NCBI GenBank assembly: GCA_005877365.1
Contig: VBPP01000137.1
Location: forward strand, 1-16,390
Length of the DNA: 16,390 nucleotides
Reading direction: 5' to 3'
Origin: Nitrososphaerota archaeon
GTDB taxonomy: Archaea; Thermoproteota; Nitrososphaeria; Nitrososphaerales; Gagatemarchaeaceae
Shown here: positions 13,416 to 16,390 of the stretch, one piece after another
Layout: every line of letters starts with the position of its first letter
Position numbering within the stretch: the stretch's first letter is position 1
Program-made: the position numbers and the translations under genes
Notes under the pieces: model-generated
Told to the model about the DNA's origin: nothing
Seen by the model: only the letters and a program-made list of their open reading frames with translations
The model's database searches: none

Positions 13416-15014
13416 TCACCCCTTCTTGGAACGGGCCTTTCTCTGCCCGATGCCACCGCCCCCCGCTGTTCGAATTATCAGGGTGTCACCGGGGCGAAGG
13501 GTCGTGGAGTCCTTCGCCCCGAGCACCTCCGAGCGGCCGTCGGACCTCCTCACAAGATACTCCGATGGTTTTCCTGGCGACCCTCCCCTCAGCCCCCACG
13601 GCCTCACCCTCGACCTCTCCCCGAGGACGCTGACCTCAACCACGGCCTTGGCCGTGAAGGCTCGCTCGATCCCATCCCCCCCTCTCCAGGTGCCGCTCCC
13701 GCCCGTTCCCTCGCGGAGATGGTAAGACTCGAAGAGGAGCGGATAGTAGTGTTCCATCACCTCTATCGGCGTGTTGAGCGTATTGGTCATGTTTACCTGA
13801 ACCCCGCTCACCCCGTCTGAGCCCGGCCTCGCCCCCTGACCGCCACCAATCGTTTCGTAGAATGCCCAACTCCTGCCGAGCTTGGGGTCCACCCCACCCA
13901 GCATCAGGTTGTTCATGCTCCCGTGAGACGCCGCCGGGATCTTGCTCGGAAGAGCCGCCGAGAGAGCCTTGTAGATCACGTCCACGACCCGCTGGCTTGT
14001 CTCGAGGTTCCCGGCCGCGACCGCCGCGGGCTTGACCGGATTGACTATCGTCCCCTCGGGTGCCGTGACGACGATGGTGCGGTCGAAGCCGTCGTTCAGG
14101 GGGAGCTGGGGCGGGAGCAGAGTCTTGATTGCGAATGTGACCGCGGCCCTCGTTACACCGAGCACGGCGTTAATCGGGGAAGGTGCCTGCCGCCGAGTTC
14201 CCGCGAAGTCGACTTCGACCCCGTGTGAGGAGAGGGCCACGCTCACGCGGACGGGAAGCAGCTCGTCATCAAGCTCAAGGTAGTCTACCGCGCGCCATCT
14301 CCCCTCTGGCAGCTTTGCGTACTCTCTGAGCGCTACCCTGTGGGTCTGGTCGAGTATCGCATCGCAGATCGCCTTGAACGTCTGGAGGCCGATGGGGGCG
14401 GCTATCCCCAGCAGTCGCCTCTCTCCGAGCAGGTTTGCCGCGACCTGCGCCCTGAGGTCGCCGCGAGTTAGATCTGGTACCCTTGAATTCGCTTGAAGCA
14501 ACCCCAGGAGTTCAGGGTCGATTCGTCCCTGAACCATTATTCTTAGGGGTGGAAGGATGAGGCCCTCCTGGTAGAGTTCCGTCGCTCGTGGAGAGATGCT
14601 CGCGGGGACCATCCCGCCGACGTCGACGTGATGGGCCTTGTTTGCGACGTATCCCAGAATCTCGCCCTTGAGAAAGACGGGACGTATCAGCACGATATCG
14701 TTGAGGTGGGTCCCCGCGATGTAAGGGTCGTTCACGATGTACATCTCGCCTTCAGCGGGCTGAACGCCTTCCCTCCGCAGGTAGGCGAGGGTGTTCCTCA
14801 GCCCGACCGGGAACGACCCTATGTGTACAGGGATCTGCTCCGCCTGCCCCACCGTTCTCTCCTCCGGGTCGAGTATCGCACAGCTGTGGTCGGCCCTCTC
14901 CCTGATGTTCGGCGAGAAGGCAGACTTCCTCAGGGAGACACCCATCTCCTCAGATACGTAAATGAGGCCGTGCTTCACGACTTCGATCGTCGCGAGGTCC
15001 GTCCGCACCCTCAT
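13416..15014 (-). CDS. hyuB: Hydantoinase B / oxoprolinase family subunit
   Basis: HyuB pairs with HyuA in ATP-dependent opening of hydantoins, 5-oxoproline or other cyclic amides; related pairs carboxylate ketones. The 532-aa protein (usual length about 520-580) has the family landmarks: NDPYIAGTHLND (95-106), AHHVDVGG (127-134), a PASISP segment, QANSRVPDLTRGDLRAQVAA, and a C-terminal region with GGGQGARPGSDG, HYYPLLFESYHLREGTGGSG and GDTLIIRTAGGGG. I chose the ATG at 15014, whose first base is also the last base of the hyuA stop (TGATG), although the frame is open back to 15173; family alignment also begins at MRVRTDLATIEVVKH. The pair is co-transcribed. Substrate cannot be read from sequence: no transporter or amino-acid gene adjoins it. 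Confidence 0.92.
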   Translation of the reverse strand: MRVRTDLATIEVVKHGLIYVSEEMGVSLRKSAFSPNIRERADHSCAILDPEERTVGQAEQIPVHIGSFPVGLRNTLAYLRREGVQPAEGEMYIVNDPYIAGTHLNDIVLIRPVFLKGEILGYVANKAHHVDVGGMVPASISPRATELYQEGLILPPLRIMVQGRIDPELLGLLQANSRVPDLTRGDLRAQVAANLLGERRLLGIAAPIGLQTFKAICDAILDQTHRVALREYAKLPEGRWRAVDYLELDDELLPVRVSVALSSHGVEVDFAGTRRQAPSPINAVLGVTRAAVTFAIKTLLPPQLPLNDGFDRTIVVTAPEGTIVNPVKPAAVAAGNLETSQRVVDVIYKALSAALPSKIPAASHGSMNNLMLGGVDPKLGRSWAFYETIGGGQGARPGSDGVSGVQVNMTNTLNTPIEVMEHYYPLLFESYHLREGTGGSGTWRGGDGIERAFTAKAVVEVSVLGERSRVRPWGLRGGSPGKPSEYLVRRSDGRSEVLGAKDSTTLRPGDTLIIRTAGGGGIGQRKARSKKG

Positions 15015-16390
15015 CAGACCCTCTCGATGACGAGGCATCGCAAGTGGTTCTTCACGCATCCCCACCCTGGCGGGACCACAACGGTCGAGTCGTACTCCTC
15101 CACGATCGCCGGTCCTCGTATCCTCCCACCCACGGGGAGGAGTTCGCGCGAGTAGACCCGAGTCTCGAACCATCTTTCGCCGAACTTGGCTCTTCTTCGC
15201 CCCTCCCCCCCAGCCACGGGCATCTCTCCCTCGACCTCGCTCAGTCTGACCTTCGACTTCGCAGGGATAGTCGTCGTCAGCCTCAGGGCGGTGAGCTCGA
15301 TCCTCTCGCCGTCGTGGGCGAAACCGTACACCTCGACGTGTCTCCCCTCGAAGGCTTTCGTGACAGCCGCTCGGTTGAACGGCCTTCTCACCACAATCTC
15401 GAGCTCGTACCCCTGACCATAGTATCGGAGGTCGATGCTTCTACGGAAGGACGTTCTACCCTCGATCCCTTTCTCGTCGAGCGACTCCGCGCTTTCTCTC
15501 TCCATCTCTTCAAACGTCTCTTCTATCTTGCCCTCCCCGACCTCTTCGAGAAGCCCGACCATCCCCCTGACCCTGTCGTACCTCATATCCGTCATCAGCA
15601 TCCCGAGGGCGCTGAAGAGCCCGGGGAGGGGCGGGACGATCACCTTGGTTATCCCAATCGACTCGGCCACCTCCACCGCGTGCATCGGTCCCGCTCCACC
15701 GAACGCGACTAGCGCGAAGTCGCGGGCGTCGAGTCCCCTCTCGAGGGTGACGATCTCGATTGCTTTGGCCATCTGAAAGTTCACGATCCTGAGCGAGGCG
15801 GCGGCCAGCTCCTCTGCCCCCATCCCCGACCTCTTGCGCAGACGCTCGAAGGCCCTCGCGGCCTCCTCAGGATTCAGACGCATCTTTCCGCCCAGTAGGG
15901 TCGTCCCGATCCTGCCAAGAATCAGGTTCGCATCGGTTATCGTTGGCGCTTCCCCGCCCTTCCCGTAGCAGGCAGGGCCTGGGTCCGCTCCGGCGCTCAT
16001 CGGGCCGACGGCCATCTCGCCCGCCTCGCCGACGGATACTACAGTCCCGCCTCCGGCGCTCACCTCTGCCAGGTCGATGCTCTGCGTCCGAACGGGGTAT
16101 CCGCTCCCTTTCACGAGCCGCCCCCTGTTCACCCTCCCACCAACCTCAACCTCCGGAACGACGGCCGCCTCGAAGTTGAGAATCGCACCTGCCTTTGCTG
16201 TCGTCCCTCCCATGTCGAAACTGATGACCTTGGCGAGTCGGAGAGATCTCGCAACTTCCGAGGCTGCGACCACCCCTGCCGCGGGTCCAGACTCGACCGC
16301 TAGAATGGGGCGTCTACCGACTTCGGCGATATCGAGCAGTCCACCCGAAGAACCCAGAACGTACAGCTCAGCCGTGATCCCGATTCTACG
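15014..16390 (-). CDS. hyuA: Hydantoinase A / oxoprolinase family subunit (N-terminus outside window)
   Basis: HyuA is the ATP-binding partner of HyuB, with an ASKHA-type actin/hexokinase-like fold. The frame is open to the window edge, so the N-terminal third is missing; 458 residues remain of the usual ~650-700. The visible part starts in YVLGSSGGLLDIAEVG and passes through ESGPAAGVVAA and SFDMGGTTAKAG (a phosphate-binding loop). It continues through SAGADPGPACYGKGG and ITDANLILGRIG, then FGGAGPMHA, to the C-terminal AIVEEYDSTVVVPPGWG. All are hallmarks of the family. A GTG at 16273 would give a shorter protein, but the conserved SGPAAG motif lies before it, so it is not the start. The stop overlaps the hyuB start by one base. 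Any promoter is outside the window. Confidence 0.93.
   Translation of the reverse strand, partial: RRIGITAELYVLGSSGGLLDIAEVGRRPILAVESGPAAGVVAASEVARSLRLAKVISFDMGGTTAKAGAILNFEAAVVPEVEVGGRVNRGRLVKGSGYPVRTQSIDLAEVSAGGGTVVSVGEAGEMAVGPMSAGADPGPACYGKGGEAPTITDANLILGRIGTTLLGGKMRLNPEEAARAFERLRKRSGMGAEELAAASLRIVNFQMAKAIEIVTLERGLDARDFALVAFGGAGPMHAVEVAESIGITKVIVPPLPGLFSALGMLMTDMRYDRVRGMVGLLEEVGEGKIEETFEEMERESAESLDEKGIEGRTSFRRSIDLRYYGQGYELEIVVRRPFNRAAVTKAFEGRHVEVYGFAHDGERIELTALRLTTTIPAKSKVRLSEVEGEMPVAGGEGRRRAKFGERWFETRVYSRELLPVGGRIRGPAIVEEYDSTVVVPPGWGCVKNHLRCLVIERV

Noticed and set aside
1..16390. CRISPR arrays, insertion sequences, integrases or phage genes.
   Set aside because: No regularly spaced repeats, transposase or integrase motifs, or terminal inverted repeats were seen. 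The repeats found are coding duplications or paired promoter modules.

Overview
The window looks archaeal. Evidence: AT-rich TATA-like boxes lie about 30-40 nt upstream of several starts and imply very short 5' leaders. TTG and GTG starts are frequent. There is a two-helix rotor subunit of the A/V-type ATP synthase, a geranylgeranyl-diphosphate-synthase-type prenyltransferase for ether lipids, and a tRNA gene with an intron-like insertion and no encoded CCA. The complex I sequences, the stand-alone receiver protein and the base composition fit a Thaumarchaeota/Nitrososphaeria-like or neighbouring TACK lineage. That placement is inference; no marker gene here settles it.

Layout. (1) 1-5141, plus strand: the distal end of a complex I (nuo) operon. 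It holds the tail of an antiporter-like subunit, then nuoL, nuoM and nuoN, with 4-nt overlaps at the first two junctions and 7 nt before nuoN. Both nuoL and nuoM carry a frame break where a conserved stretch appears to be missing. (2) 5169-7188, minus strand: a receiver-domain protein, a prenyl diphosphate synthase and the ATP synthase rotor subunit, the last two with their own TATA boxes; the last converges on nuoN. (3) 7239-8710, plus strand: a possible 21-codon leader ORF coupled to an unrecognised 240-aa protein, a tRNA-Glu(UUC) gene with about 30 extra nt in its D arm, and a small unrecognised protein. (4) 8711-12506: a mostly non-coding stretch with a possible 42-aa minus-strand ORF, then two paralogous secreted proteins. 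The first has one copy and the second two copies of a ~296-residue module. Each gene is preceded by the same ~130-bp upstream module, and an orphan third copy of part of it has no gene behind it. (5) 12537-16390, minus strand: a COG1533-type radical SAM protein, and HyuB and HyuA of the hydantoinase/oxoprolinase family (HyuA runs off the window).

How they fit: complex I and ATP synthase share energy conservation, the prenyl synthase supplies lipid precursors, and HyuAB suggests ATP-dependent opening of a cyclic amide or a related carboxylation. The least ordinary parts are the duplicated secreted-module locus with its repeated promoter modules, the tRNA D-arm insertion, and the two similar frame breaks in complex I genes.
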